From contig NZ_QWLJ01000031.1 of NCBI RefSeq assembly GCF_009917385.1, positions 1 to 58,324 on the forward strand: a stretch of DNA of 58,324 nucleotides, given 5' to 3'. The position numbers and the translations under genes are program-made. Numbering within the stretch: position 1 is the stretch's first letter; the number at the start of each line of letters is the position of its first letter. The DNA is from Roseburia sp. 1XD42-34. GTDB taxonomy: Bacteria > Bacillota > Bacilli > Bacillales > Amphibacillaceae. This document shows, piece after piece, positions 46,194 through 55,300 of the stretch. Below the pieces are notes generated by a model that had not been told where the DNA came from, did no database searches, and saw nothing but the letters and a program-made list of their open reading frames with translations.

Positions 46194-47585
46194 ATGGATG
46201 TTTTTAAGTTGCTTTTCATTTTTCTTGTTATTATAACGTTTGTTTTTTTGATGATGACGAAACGATTGTCAACTATTATTGCTTTGCCTTCCATGGGGAT
46301 TATGGTTGCTTTGATTGGAGCGGCTGGAGAATACCCATTATTAGGATTGTTTGATTTTGAGACTGGAAAAGTGGATGAAAATGGTGAAGCAATTGTGCAG
46401 GTAGGCATCTTTAATAGCGTTATTTTAAATGGTGTAACCATGCTAGCGGGAGCTATCTCTGCAATTGTTTTTGCAGCTGCATTTGCAAAAATATTAATGA
46501 AAACGGGAGTTATTGATACCATCATTAAAAGAGCAGCCGAATTAGCAGGAGATAAACCAAGAGTATTAGCAATCGTTTTTTATATTGCTTGTACGATAGT
46601 TTTTACGGCAATTGGAGGGATTGGATCTGTCGTTTTAATTGGAACAATCGTATTACCAATTTTATTAACTGCTGGTATTAAACCAATTCACGCAGCTGTT
46701 ATCTTTTTATTTGGTTTATCTACTGGAGGTATATTAAATCCAATGAATTATGCTACGTTTATCGCTTTGCTTTCACCGATATATGCTGGCGATTCTAGTA
46801 GAGCTCTGCAAGAAATTATTCAACTGTCAGTTCCGGTCTTTATTATCGTTTTTATCATTTCATTCATTTACATATTAATGAATGTACCAAGTAATCAGAC
46901 AGTCAGAAGAGCTTGGCCTTCTGAACTAGCAAATAATTCTAACAGAAAACAAGTTAGTATATGGGCCATGCTGTCTACCATTATTCCGGTTGTTCTTATA
47001 TTAGGTGGCACATTTTTGGATTATCCAATACCGGTCGAAGTAGCTCTCGTGATAGCGATTGTTTATACAGTAATTGTCACTAAGCTAAAAAACCCATTCC
47101 AAGCAACAACCCAAGCTTTTGTCGAAGGTACAAAAGATATTGCCGGGGTTATCGTATTACTAATAGGCTTAGGAATCTTGATTCAAGGTTTTCAATACCC
47201 ACCAGTTCTTGATATTATTTCTCAATTTGTAACAAAGGGAGTGCAATTTTTGCAAAACCCGTTTAGTTATGTAATTGGGTTTACATTATTAACCGTTCTT
47301 ACATTATATAGAGGTCCATTAAATACCTTTGGCATAGGAGGTTCCTTACCAGCATTATTCGCAGCTTCTGGTTTTAGCCCGTTAGCTATTATTTGGGTGT
47401 TAAGAGCGGCTGGAAATTTACAAGGATTTGGTGATCCAACTAACTCACACAATATTTGGGTAGCAGATCATGTGAAAGTAGATGTGAATGATATTACGAA
47501 GAAGGTCATCCCTTGGGGGATATTAATGAGTTTTCTTATTTTATTATACGCAGTATTGTTTGAAGGATCGACTTTAGGCTTTTAG
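46194..47585 (+). CDS. Ion-transporter-superfamily permease (organic-anion or peptide-like substrate)
   Basis: A 463-residue membrane protein with about eleven to twelve segments. GGIGSVVLIGTIVLPILLTAGI and the C-terminal GPLNTFGIGGSLPALF and GDPTNSHNIWVADHV are its strongest conserved-looking blocks. The layout resembles CitMHS/GntP-type permeases of the IT superfamily. The ATG at 46194 is chosen because AAGGAGAGG stands before it. It is the first gene of an operon with a hydantoinase/oxoprolinase-like enzyme 11 nt behind, so it likely imports the cyclic amide or acid that this enzyme opens. I cannot name the substrate. Confidence 0.72.
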   Translation: MDVFKLLFIFLVIITFVFLMMTKRLSTIIALPSMGIMVALIGAAGEYPLLGLFDFETGKVDENGEAIVQVGIFNSVILNGVTMLAGAISAIVFAAAFAKILMKTGVIDTIIKRAAELAGDKPRVLAIVFYIACTIVFTAIGGIGSVVLIGTIVLPILLTAGIKPIHAAVIFLFGLSTGGILNPMNYATFIALLSPIYAGDSSRALQEIIQLSVPVFIIVFIISFIYILMNVPSNQTVRRAWPSELANNSNRKQVSIWAMLSTIIPVVLILGGTFLDYPIPVEVALVIAIVYTVIVTKLKNPFQATTQAFVEGTKDIAGVIVLLIGLGILIQGFQYPPVLDIISQFVTKGVQFLQNPFSYVIGFTLLTVLTLYRGPLNTFGIGGSLPALFAASGFSPLAIIWVLRAAGNLQGFGDPTNSHNIWVADHVKVDVNDITKKVIPWGILMSFLILLYAVLFEGSTLGF

Positions 47586-47596
47586 GAGGACGACTG

Positions 47597-49732
47597 ATGG
47601 ATAAGCAAGTTCGTATTGGCATAGATGTGGGTGGAACATATACAGATGGTATTGTAATTGATAACCATTCAGGAGAAATCATCGCAAAAGAGAAAGTTCT
47701 TACTACACATTACAGCAAAGCTGGTGTTGCAGCAGGTATTACACAGATTCTTAATAAAATTATGACAGAGAACAACATATCGCCACAAGAAGTAGTTTTT
47801 ATTGCACATGGGACTACACAAGCAACGAATGCTCTATTAGAAGGAGATGTAGCCCCTGTAGGAATCATAGGTATAGGCGAAAGTAAGCGAGCTGAGCAAG
47901 AAACAAGGATAGAAAATATCGAATTGGCTCAAGGTAGGTATTTACGAGTAAGTCATGAGTTTATCCATGTAAAAGACTTAAATAACCATACCATCCATGA
48001 AGCGATAGATAAATTAATCGAAGCTGGTGCCCAAGTCATCGTAGCATCTGCTGCTTATTCTGTCGAAAACCCGGAATACGAGCTACAAGTTATCGAGTGT
48101 GCAAAAGAGCGTGATTTGTATGCTACTGGCGGACATGAAATTAGCGAATTATATGGATTGAGGGTTCGAACGAGAACATCCGTTATTAATGCGTCACTCA
48201 TACCAAAAATGATGGAAACAGCATATATGACAGAAACAGTTATTAAGGAGGTTGGGATTAAGTCAGAATTGATGATTATGCGTGCTGACGGTGGGGTTAT
48301 GTCGCTCAAAGAAGTAAGAAAACGCCCCATACTTACTATGTTATCTGGGTTAGCCGCAGGAGTAGCAGGTGCACTTATGTATGGAAAGATAACAGAAGGT
48401 ATCTTTTTAGAAATTGGTGGTACATCCATAGATATGTCCGTTATTAAAGATGGTAAGGTCATGGTAAAAAATGCTTCTGTTGGGAATTACAAAACATATA
48501 TCAAATCCCTTGACATCCGAACTTTAGCTGTAGCTGGTGGGACAATGGTTAGAGTGAATGATAACGAGATCGTAGATGTTGGACCTAGATCAGCACATTT
48601 AGCTAAAAAAGATTACGAGTGTTTTATTTCAAAAACGCCTCATGAAATAAAAGTGAAACATATTTCGCCAATGAAAGATGATCCAGGTGATTATGCGATA
48701 GCTGAAATAGAAGATGGAAGCACTTACGCATTTACCCTTGCAGGTGCAGCAAATGCTCTAGGGATTATCCCAGAGGATGATTATGCTTATGCTTGCGGAC
48801 AAAATGCGCGGTTGTTCTGGGAGGATCTAGGAAAGAAATACGGAAAAACAAGTAAAGAAATGGCTACTGAAGTATTGAAAAAAGCAAGTGAGAAAGTATG
48901 GGCAACCATTGAAGATTTAATGGAGGAATATGAATTAGATAAAGACTTCTTAACATTAATAGGAGGAGGCGGGTCAGCCTCTGTGTTAACAGCCTTTTTA
49001 GCAAAACAAAATGGTGTTAAGTATGACATTATCGAAAACGCCCCTTACATTTCAACCATTGGCGTTGCAATGGCTATGGTTCGTGAGCGAATAGAGAGGT
49101 CGGTCGTAAACCCAAATACAGATGATATTAAAAAAATACGACACGATATTTTAAACAAAATAGTTAGTATGGGAGCCCTTGAAGAAACTGTAGAAATATC
49201 AGTTGAAGTCGATACCCAGAAACATATTTTAATAGCGACTGCCATGGGAGCAACTGAATTTAAGCAACAAGACCTTTTTACCATTAAATTAGCTGAGGAA
49301 GAGATTCAATCAAAAGTAGCTGAAGCTATGGGAGTCGATACAAGTAATCTAGTAAAAGTAGGAAAAGCCGGTAATTTCTATGGTTATAGCGTAGAAATGA
49401 AATCAAAAGGATGGCTTCATTTATTTAATAAAAAGAAAAAAATAATGGTCATTGTCAATAACGAAGGGGTTATTTTGCAGCGAAAAACCGATAGCTTTAT
49501 AGCAGTAACCACAAAAGGAGAATTGCGTGAAACGCTAAAAAATGTAACAGAGGAACATTCCTCCTATTCTGTCTCAGGGCAAACTATTCCAAGCGTTTAT
49601 TTGTATTGTAAAGGACGTACCTTTGATTATAGTGGTCTCGTATCTGTGAAGCAAATTCTTCCTATCATTGATATCGACTTTAATTATATGGAAAACAATG
49701 AGAAGGTGATGATCCTACTTGTTAAGAAATAA
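47597..49732 (+). CDS. Hydantoinase/oxoprolinase family ATPase (HyuA-like)
   Basis: A 711-residue protein of the HyuA family, which uses ATP to open five-membered cyclic amides such as hydantoins or 5-oxoproline. The actin-like phosphate loop RIGIDVGGTYTDG (6-18), AHGTTQATNALLEG (70-83), IFLEIGGTSIDMSVI (about 268-282) and IGGGGSASVLTAFLAKQ (about 455-471) form the nucleotide site. No HyuB-type partner gene follows, which is unusual; instead three uncharacterised proteins do. AGGAGGA precedes the ATG. The extra C-terminal 150 residues are not recognised. Confidence 0.87.
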   Translation: MDKQVRIGIDVGGTYTDGIVIDNHSGEIIAKEKVLTTHYSKAGVAAGITQILNKIMTENNISPQEVVFIAHGTTQATNALLEGDVAPVGIIGIGESKRAEQETRIENIELAQGRYLRVSHEFIHVKDLNNHTIHEAIDKLIEAGAQVIVASAAYSVENPEYELQVIECAKERDLYATGGHEISELYGLRVRTRTSVINASLIPKMMETAYMTETVIKEVGIKSELMIMRADGGVMSLKEVRKRPILTMLSGLAAGVAGALMYGKITEGIFLEIGGTSIDMSVIKDGKVMVKNASVGNYKTYIKSLDIRTLAVAGGTMVRVNDNEIVDVGPRSAHLAKKDYECFISKTPHEIKVKHISPMKDDPGDYAIAEIEDGSTYAFTLAGAANALGIIPEDDYAYACGQNARLFWEDLGKKYGKTSKEMATEVLKKASEKVWATIEDLMEEYELDKDFLTLIGGGGSASVLTAFLAKQNGVKYDIIENAPYISTIGVAMAMVRERIERSVVNPNTDDIKKIRHDILNKIVSMGALEETVEISVEVDTQKHILIATAMGATEFKQQDLFTIKLAEEEIQSKVAEAMGVDTSNLVKVGKAGNFYGYSVEMKSKGWLHLFNKKKKIMVIVNNEGVILQRKTDSFIAVTTKGELRETLKNVTEEHSSYSVSGQTIPSVYLYCKGRTFDYSGLVSVKQILPIIDIDFNYMENNEKVMILLVKK

Positions 49733-50363
49733 TGTAGACCATGTTTATAGTTGGATAGGCGGAATAGATCATCATTTGTTATTCCATACTTTAGAGTTTT
49801 TTAACAACTCTCAGCGTACACATATTTCTTATGAAGATGTACGAAAAGAAATTAATAGAATGAAAAAAATGGTTACAACTATTCCTTATCGTATACCAAA
49901 TATTATTAAAGATTATCATATAAAGGTGGAAATGGACGATAATCAACAAATGGCTGAATTATATCATTCTCTATATGTGAATGATCAATTAAACAAAAAA
50001 ATAATCATATACAGCGAATGGATTCAACCATTGAAGATAGCAGAGTTAGATTTAGATTTATCCAAAGAAACTATCTATTACATGCATCTTGCTCATGAAT
50101 GTTTTCACGTATTAGAGGATTACGGTTTAGTACCTGTAGTAGGGAAGAATAATAAGAATTTGGAGAGAGCAAGGAGTGAAGTTGGGGCACATATTTTCGT
50201 CACCGAATATTTAAACTTACCTATCCACCCTAGATTAATTGGATACTTAATCGCTATTGAAAAAGGGTGGCTAAGTAGGAATGAGTTTGTAATTATGATG
50301 GAACAGAACATTTCAAAACTAACAGAAAAGGGCGTGGCAATGAATGATTTCTTTATACGATAA
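49719..50363 (+). CDS. Putative HExxH zinc metalloprotein
   Basis: A 214-residue protein that I cannot assign to a named family. A helix carries HLAHECFHVLEDY with HExxH at 126-130, and 19 residues later RARSEVGAHIF offers Glu154 as a third ligand, the layout of a gluzincin peptidase. It has no signal peptide or membrane segment, so it acts in the cytosol. It begins with TTG 49719 inside the end of the hyuA-like gene (14-nt overlap, AGAAGGTGA before it) and overlaps the next gene by 20 nt, so it is part of the pathway. It may cleave the product of ring opening. A non-catalytic metal protein is possible. Confidence 0.7.
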   Translation: MLRNNVDHVYSWIGGIDHHLLFHTLEFFNNSQRTHISYEDVRKEINRMKKMVTTIPYRIPNIIKDYHIKVEMDDNQQMAELYHSLYVNDQLNKKIIIYSEWIQPLKIAELDLDLSKETIYYMHLAHECFHVLEDYGLVPVVGKNNKNLERARSEVGAHIFVTEYLNLPIHPRLIGYLIAIEKGWLSRNEFVIMMEQNISKLTEKGVAMNDFFIR

Positions 50364-51036
50364 AATTACAAAGCAAAAAATGACTCTAATTAGTAGCTTA
50401 CCGAAAAATGACTGTAAATTAGCAAAGGCTGCTTGGGAAAATGGTGCTGATGCTATCAAGGTACACATTAATGTTTCTCATAGAGCAAGTGGGACGATGT
50501 TTCATTCCTTTGATGAAGAAAAGGAAACATTACTGCAAATTGTTGATGAATCACCTGTTCCAGTTGGAATCGTACTTGGTGCAGATACACATTCCGTATT
50601 AAAGGATTATCCTAAAATATTGGATCACCCATTTGACTTTATATCGCTCTATATACACCATACGCCACCTCGCCTTTTAATGGACCATAAGCATACTACT
50701 ACTATGCTTGCATGTGATTATTCTTACCATATCAGTGAAATGGAGTATATAAAAGATTTGCACCCTCAATTGCTGGAGGCCTCTATCGTTTCACCTGAGT
50801 TATATGGCGAGCCTTTAAATAGTAGAGATTTATTACAGTATAGGAGACTAGTCAAAACGACTGAACTACCTGTGATCGTACCCTCGCAGAAAAAAATTCA
50901 AGTCGGTGATATTACAAGCTTAGCAGCTGTCGGAGTAAAAGGAATAATGTTAGGTGCTGTAGTTACCGGAGATACAGAAGAAACGATCAAGGAAAGCATG
51001 ACATTATTTAGAGAGAAAATAAGCAAGCTTAAGTGA
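50344..51036 (+). CDS. TIM-barrel protein of unknown function
   Basis: A 230-residue soluble protein with alternating strands and helices: TLISSLPK, GADAIKVHINVSHRASG, VPVGIVLGADT, DFISLYIHH, LPVIVPSQKKI and VGVKGIMLGAVVTGDTEETIKES. The last block is a phosphate-binding end of a TIM barrel. The nearest known shape is an NanE-like or geranylgeranylglyceryl-phosphate-like barrel, but I do not recognise a function. It overlaps the HExxH gene and precedes DUF4127 by 10 nt. A broken second copy lies at 54442-55101, so this gene marks the island. Confidence 0.75.
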   Translation: MISLYDKITKQKMTLISSLPKNDCKLAKAAWENGADAIKVHINVSHRASGTMFHSFDEEKETLLQIVDESPVPVGIVLGADTHSVLKDYPKILDHPFDFISLYIHHTPPRLLMDHKHTTTMLACDYSYHISEMEYIKDLHPQLLEASIVSPELYGEPLNSRDLLQYRRLVKTTELPVIVPSQKKIQVGDITSLAAVGVKGIMLGAVVTGDTEETIKESMTLFREKISKLK

Positions 51037-51046
51037 GGTGAAGATA

Positions 51047-52534
51047 ATGAGAATTGGAGTCCTACCAGTTGATAGTCGACCATGTAATCAAAGTTTTGTG
51101 GCAGATTTAGGCAACATATATGGACAAATTGAGATAGATACACTGCCAAAAAAAGATTGTGGTTATTTTATGGAAGGTGCGAATCCAGAAGTAGTTAGGG
51201 ATTTTTTAATGAATGGAGCACCCCAATGGGACTATCTTTTGTTATCTGTTGATATGTTATGCTATGGCGGGTTAATACAAGCTAGAAGCATTTCTTTAGA
51301 AACGGACCAAAATTATGAGGAAAATAGATTATTACTTTTAAAAGAGCTTAAATCGATTAATCCGCAGTTGAAAATTCTTGGGTTTAGCGTTATTATGCGT
51401 CTTTCCATAACAGCGTCATCATCGGATTATTTAGAACACTGGAAAAATATAGCTTCTTATAGTAAGTATGCACATTTAGCTAAATTAAATCACAAAAAAT
51501 ATGCAGACATTCTTCAAGAATACAAACGAAAGATTCCCCAAGATTTGCTCAGAAATTATTTGGCTGCTCGTGAAAGAAACCACCTTATTAATCAAAAATG
51601 TATTGATTACGTGAATGAAAACATTATTGATTATTTAGATCTTTGTCAGGAGGATTCTGAAGCTGATGGGTTGCAAATAATTGAACAGACAGCGTTAAGA
51701 GAAAAAATAACGAAACTAGACCTTGGAAATAAAGTAGTAATAAAGAATGGTACAGATGAAGAAGTTAGTTTACTATTTGCTAGATGCATTAATGAAAATG
51801 CAAAAGCAAAACCAAACATATATGTGCATTATATGCGAAAAAAGAATGATTTTGTTGCGCTTTATGAAGATCGTCCACTCATTGAAAATCTAGAAAAAAG
51901 TATGGTTAGTAGTAATGTCCAGATTGTGTCCAACATTGCTGCATGTGATTTTGTTTTACTCGTATCTCCATTTCCAGACAAACAAATGGATTTAATGTTT
52001 GATAACGATAATGAACTGGAATTATCTAAGCAAATGCTGTATGAATTAGAAACGATAAAGGGCTATCCATATGCATTTCTTGATATAACGTATGCTAATG
52101 GTGGAAGTTTAGCTTTACTAAGTAACATAATATCAGTTTTGGGGATTGAAAAGTTATCAGCCTATTCAGCTTGGAACACAGCTTCCAATTCTATCGGGAC
52201 GGTTCTAGGTCAACTTTCCGCTTTGTATCAAAGAGGAGAAGAGGCTGATCCGACAGCAAATCTATCATTCTTAATAGAAAGGATCATAGATGACTGCTTT
52301 TACCAAGGAGTTGTTAGAAATGTATTAAACAATCAATTGAAACGTGAAGGTGAGGATGTTTGGAATTTTTCTCTTCCAAAGCGTACTGTTGAAGAAAAGT
52401 TATTGCCTTTATTAAACAAAACAACGGACACATTTTTAGAAAAATATTATCCCGAGCTAAATGTAGGTTTAACAGCTTCCTTTCCTTGGAATCGAACATT
52501 TGAATTAGATGTAAATGTAACCATTAAGAAATGA
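51047..52534 (+). CDS. DUF4127 family protein
   Basis: A 495-residue cytosolic protein with the DUF4127 start MRIGVLPVDSRPCNQSF and the blocks DYLLLSVDMLCYGGLIQAR and LDITYANGGSLALL, followed by SAYSAWNTASNSIGTVLGQ. The family is unstudied. AGTGAGGTGAAG before ATG 51047 sets the start. It is the last gene of the operon that begins with the transporter at 46194. Its constant company with a hydantoinase-like and a TIM-barrel gene here suggests a step in the same catabolic route. Confidence 0.85.
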   Translation: MRIGVLPVDSRPCNQSFVADLGNIYGQIEIDTLPKKDCGYFMEGANPEVVRDFLMNGAPQWDYLLLSVDMLCYGGLIQARSISLETDQNYEENRLLLLKELKSINPQLKILGFSVIMRLSITASSSDYLEHWKNIASYSKYAHLAKLNHKKYADILQEYKRKIPQDLLRNYLAARERNHLINQKCIDYVNENIIDYLDLCQEDSEADGLQIIEQTALREKITKLDLGNKVVIKNGTDEEVSLLFARCINENAKAKPNIYVHYMRKKNDFVALYEDRPLIENLEKSMVSSNVQIVSNIAACDFVLLVSPFPDKQMDLMFDNDNELELSKQMLYELETIKGYPYAFLDITYANGGSLALLSNIISVLGIEKLSAYSAWNTASNSIGTVLGQLSALYQRGEEADPTANLSFLIERIIDDCFYQGVVRNVLNNQLKREGEDVWNFSLPKRTVEEKLLPLLNKTTDTFLEKYYPELNVGLTASFPWNRTFELDVNVTIKK

Positions 52535-52793
52535 TATGAACAGCGGGTGTAGAATTTGTAATAACTATCGAAGTTGTTGTGGTGAAACAAACTTTGCTTC
52601 GTTTCTTCTTAAATAGTCAAACAGCTTCATCGTAAGTTTACTAGGAAAATATTAGTGTCGTGGAACTAGGATACGCTATATTATTTCATTCAATTGGTAC
52701 AACATCCAAAAAAGTATGCACATGCAAATAAAGATTTTATAACTGTTGGTAGAAAATTTTGATTAATTTCATATTTTGCAAGGAGGACCTTGA

Positions 52794-54104
52794 ATGTTTA
52801 AAAAAGTGTTTTGGTTTACAACGATTATGTTGCTGTTTACAACAACAGTGGTGGATGCTTCGAATTTTCTGAATTCGGATATCCCAGATGAAGTAAAGTC
52901 GGAAAACGATGCTGATTATGAGCTGCAATACAGCATTGTTATTGAAAATGTTAAAAATGGCAATATTTTTCAAATGATGCCTGACGGAGAGGAGAAAAAG
53001 CTGGGAAATGTACTTGTACCTGCAAATACAACATATACTGCATCTGATGGATTCTGGGCTGCCCAGTATTCCAGATCGATATTTCATTCATCAGCAAATG
53101 TGACAGCTACAGGAGTTAACGCCATGCACCTGAGAGTAGCCCCAGATGATATGTATGATCCTGAGCAGGCTCAAAAAGGTCGGTATGAAGTTTGGAAACC
53201 GCAATTGATCTCTCTGCTTCCAGACAGGGAATATGACAAAGCAGGTCCAGGGCCTCATCCAGGGCGTATTTCCACAGATATTCCAGGAGGGAAAAAATTG
53301 TTTGGTGGGGCGTCTTCTGCTTATGTAGGATCACCTATATCATATTTAACAGAAGATGGTAATTGGAAGGATATAGAGAATTACTATGCTGAGAATGATA
53401 TAGATTCTGCTCCGGAAAATTTAAAAATTGATGTTTACAAGCCATCTACTGAACACGGAACCCCTACTTCGATCATTTTTGAAAATGAAGTGGGAGGAGA
53501 TGTGGTTTTGAATTACAGTTCATCTTATTGTAAAACGATAGCGACTGTGATACAACGTGTAGAGGGAACTGGAAGATTCGGTGGTTCTGAGTATGCCGAC
53601 ACTGGTTTTGTACGGGCAAATCATGGGGGAGTGATTGATCTGTCCACATCCCCTTATGTAGGATTCACTTGGGACGCAGAGCTGAGAGGGGGCTTTCAAA
53701 TTGTTCCTTCTAATCACGCTGTGTATTCACGCCATTTCCTTGATTTGAATTATATTGATCGACCGCAGTATATGATTGTTGCTCATAAAGGTGCTGAAAG
53801 AGACCAGCTTTACGACCCTGTGTACTTTGATGAGGAAGAAGGACTATCGTACGATCCTCATTTTGAAGCAGTAGCTCCTCTTTTCGCTAATTATATTAAA
53901 CCAAAGCATGTGACAAATCACGATATGCTGCCACCAGCAGCTAATAAGGTCCAGATACCCGAACGAACAAAAAAAGGGCAGTCCACAAGATTTGAATTAT
54001 CTTACGACGGGGGAGAAACGTGGCATGATCCAGAACCGGCAGTAGGTATACATGATGACAATTTAATTGGTGTTACCCATATTAAATTACATCTTGAATA
54101 CTAA
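52794..54104 (+). CDS. Secreted protein of unknown function
   Basis: A 436-residue protein with a signal peptide (MFKKVFWFTTIMLLFTTTVVDA, cleavage about residue 22). The mature part is rich in Gly, Tyr, Asp and Pro with no repeats and only one Cys. The end, TRFELSYDGGETWHDPEPAVG, looks like a beta-rich module as in sialidase-like or carbohydrate-binding folds. I do not recognise the family. AAGGAGGACC precedes the ATG, and a terminator follows the stop. Its sequence looks visibly richer in G and C than its neighbours, which hints at transfer. Confidence 0.72.
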   Translation: MFKKVFWFTTIMLLFTTTVVDASNFLNSDIPDEVKSENDADYELQYSIVIENVKNGNIFQMMPDGEEKKLGNVLVPANTTYTASDGFWAAQYSRSIFHSSANVTATGVNAMHLRVAPDDMYDPEQAQKGRYEVWKPQLISLLPDREYDKAGPGPHPGRISTDIPGGKKLFGGASSAYVGSPISYLTEDGNWKDIENYYAENDIDSAPENLKIDVYKPSTEHGTPTSIIFENEVGGDVVLNYSSSYCKTIATVIQRVEGTGRFGGSEYADTGFVRANHGGVIDLSTSPYVGFTWDAELRGGFQIVPSNHAVYSRHFLDLNYIDRPQYMIVAHKGAERDQLYDPVYFDEEEGLSYDPHFEAVAPLFANYIKPKHVTNHDMLPPAANKVQIPERTKKGQSTRFELSYDGGETWHDPEPAVGIHDDNLIGVTHIKLHLEY

Positions 54105-54116
54105 TCTAAAAACTGA

Positions 54117-54150
54117 AAGAGAATGAGGCTGTATATGGTTTCATTCTCTT
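54117..54150 (+). terminator. Terminator of the secreted-protein gene
   Basis: AAGAGAATGA (54117-54126) pairs with TCATTCTCTT (54141-54150). From 54151 to 54441 I see no gene. Confidence 0.75.
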
Positions 54151-54441
54151 CTCATGCAGAACACGATGGGAGGATTTTGTAGGTCTAAAAGCATTCATGC
54201 TTTTGGAAAAGTTGATCAAGAAATAGTTTAATAAAACATTTAGTAAGAGATCGTTAATATTTAAACTATACCATCTCCTGCATTTTACGACGAAAGACAA
54301 CAAAAATAGATATGTAATTTGAAAAAATTTGGGCGCTTTAAACTAATAAAACTAGTTGACCTCTCAGCATAGAAGAATGTTTTATCATTGGTTTAAAAAT
54401 CTTCTATAATGTCTTGAAACAAATTATAAGTGGTGCAGACA

Positions 54442-55101
54442 TTGAAAAACTTAAAAAATTATTAACTGAAAATAAAATATCACTAATTATTAGTTTACCA
54501 TCTAAATATGGATGCTGCTTAATACAGCCATCTGCGGTGGGACCGATGCTGTAAAAGTGCATATCAATCAATGTAGATCATAGAGCGAGTGGGAATAAGT
54601 TTGTTTCATTAGAAGATAATATGAGATTTTTTGAGCCATTAACGGAAGAATTAAATGGACCAATTGGTATTGTTCCGTGGAAGTTTAGAGCAAGGTGCAG
54701 GAAAACAAACTAAAAAAACTAGAAAATATGAGGTTTAATTATTATTCTATTTATTTAAATCATATGCCTACTTTTATGCTGGATTTAAAGATGGAAAAAA
54801 CAGTAGCAGGTAACGAAACATTCGTTTAGTAACTTTTAAAGCACTTAATTTTTCTTCTGGGCAAGAATATAGAAGAGGTTTAAATGATAGTGATTTATTA
54901 AATTATCAATCTATCGCAAGCACTTTAGATATGTCGGTTATTGTGCCAAACCAGAGGAAATTACAACCTGAGGATGTTCGTCATTTAGCTAACACAGGAA
55001 TAAAAGCTATTATGATTGGTGCGGTGGTTACAGGAGACGAAGTAGAGTCGCTTGAATGGGCAATAAGTGAATTTAAGAAAGCTATGAAGCAGTTACGTTA
55101 A
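54442..55101 (+). pseudogene. Broken paralogue of the TIM-barrel gene at 50344
   Basis: Blocks in order match the intact gene: ISLIISLPS, GGTDAVKVHIN, DHRASGN, LNGPIGIVP, YYSIYLNHMP and, uninterrupted at the end, SVIVPNQRKLQPEDVRHLA with GIKAIMIGAVVTGDE. Stops and frameshifts occur near 54513, 54575, 54680 and 54830. The residues differ enough from the intact gene to show an old duplicate or a separately acquired homologue. It precedes the FAD oxidoreductase. Confidence 0.82.
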
Positions 55102-55300
55102 AGTATTCGTCATGAATTCTTATTACCATTTGGAAGACAAAGTTTGACAATGCTTCTTTAGACTATACAAAGTAAAATTATTATGTAAGGGTCACCGTTA
55201 TGAAGAATGGTATGCAGGCATTAAATGAGGTAGGTACGTTACTTTTACCAAAAATATTATCAAGTTGCTATTTAAAAATAGCTGTGGGAGGTTATTAAAC

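Noticed and set aside
53116..53717. Minus-strand frames inside the secreted-protein gene
   Set aside because: They are shadows of the plus-strand gene, which has a signal peptide, a strong ribosome site and a terminator.
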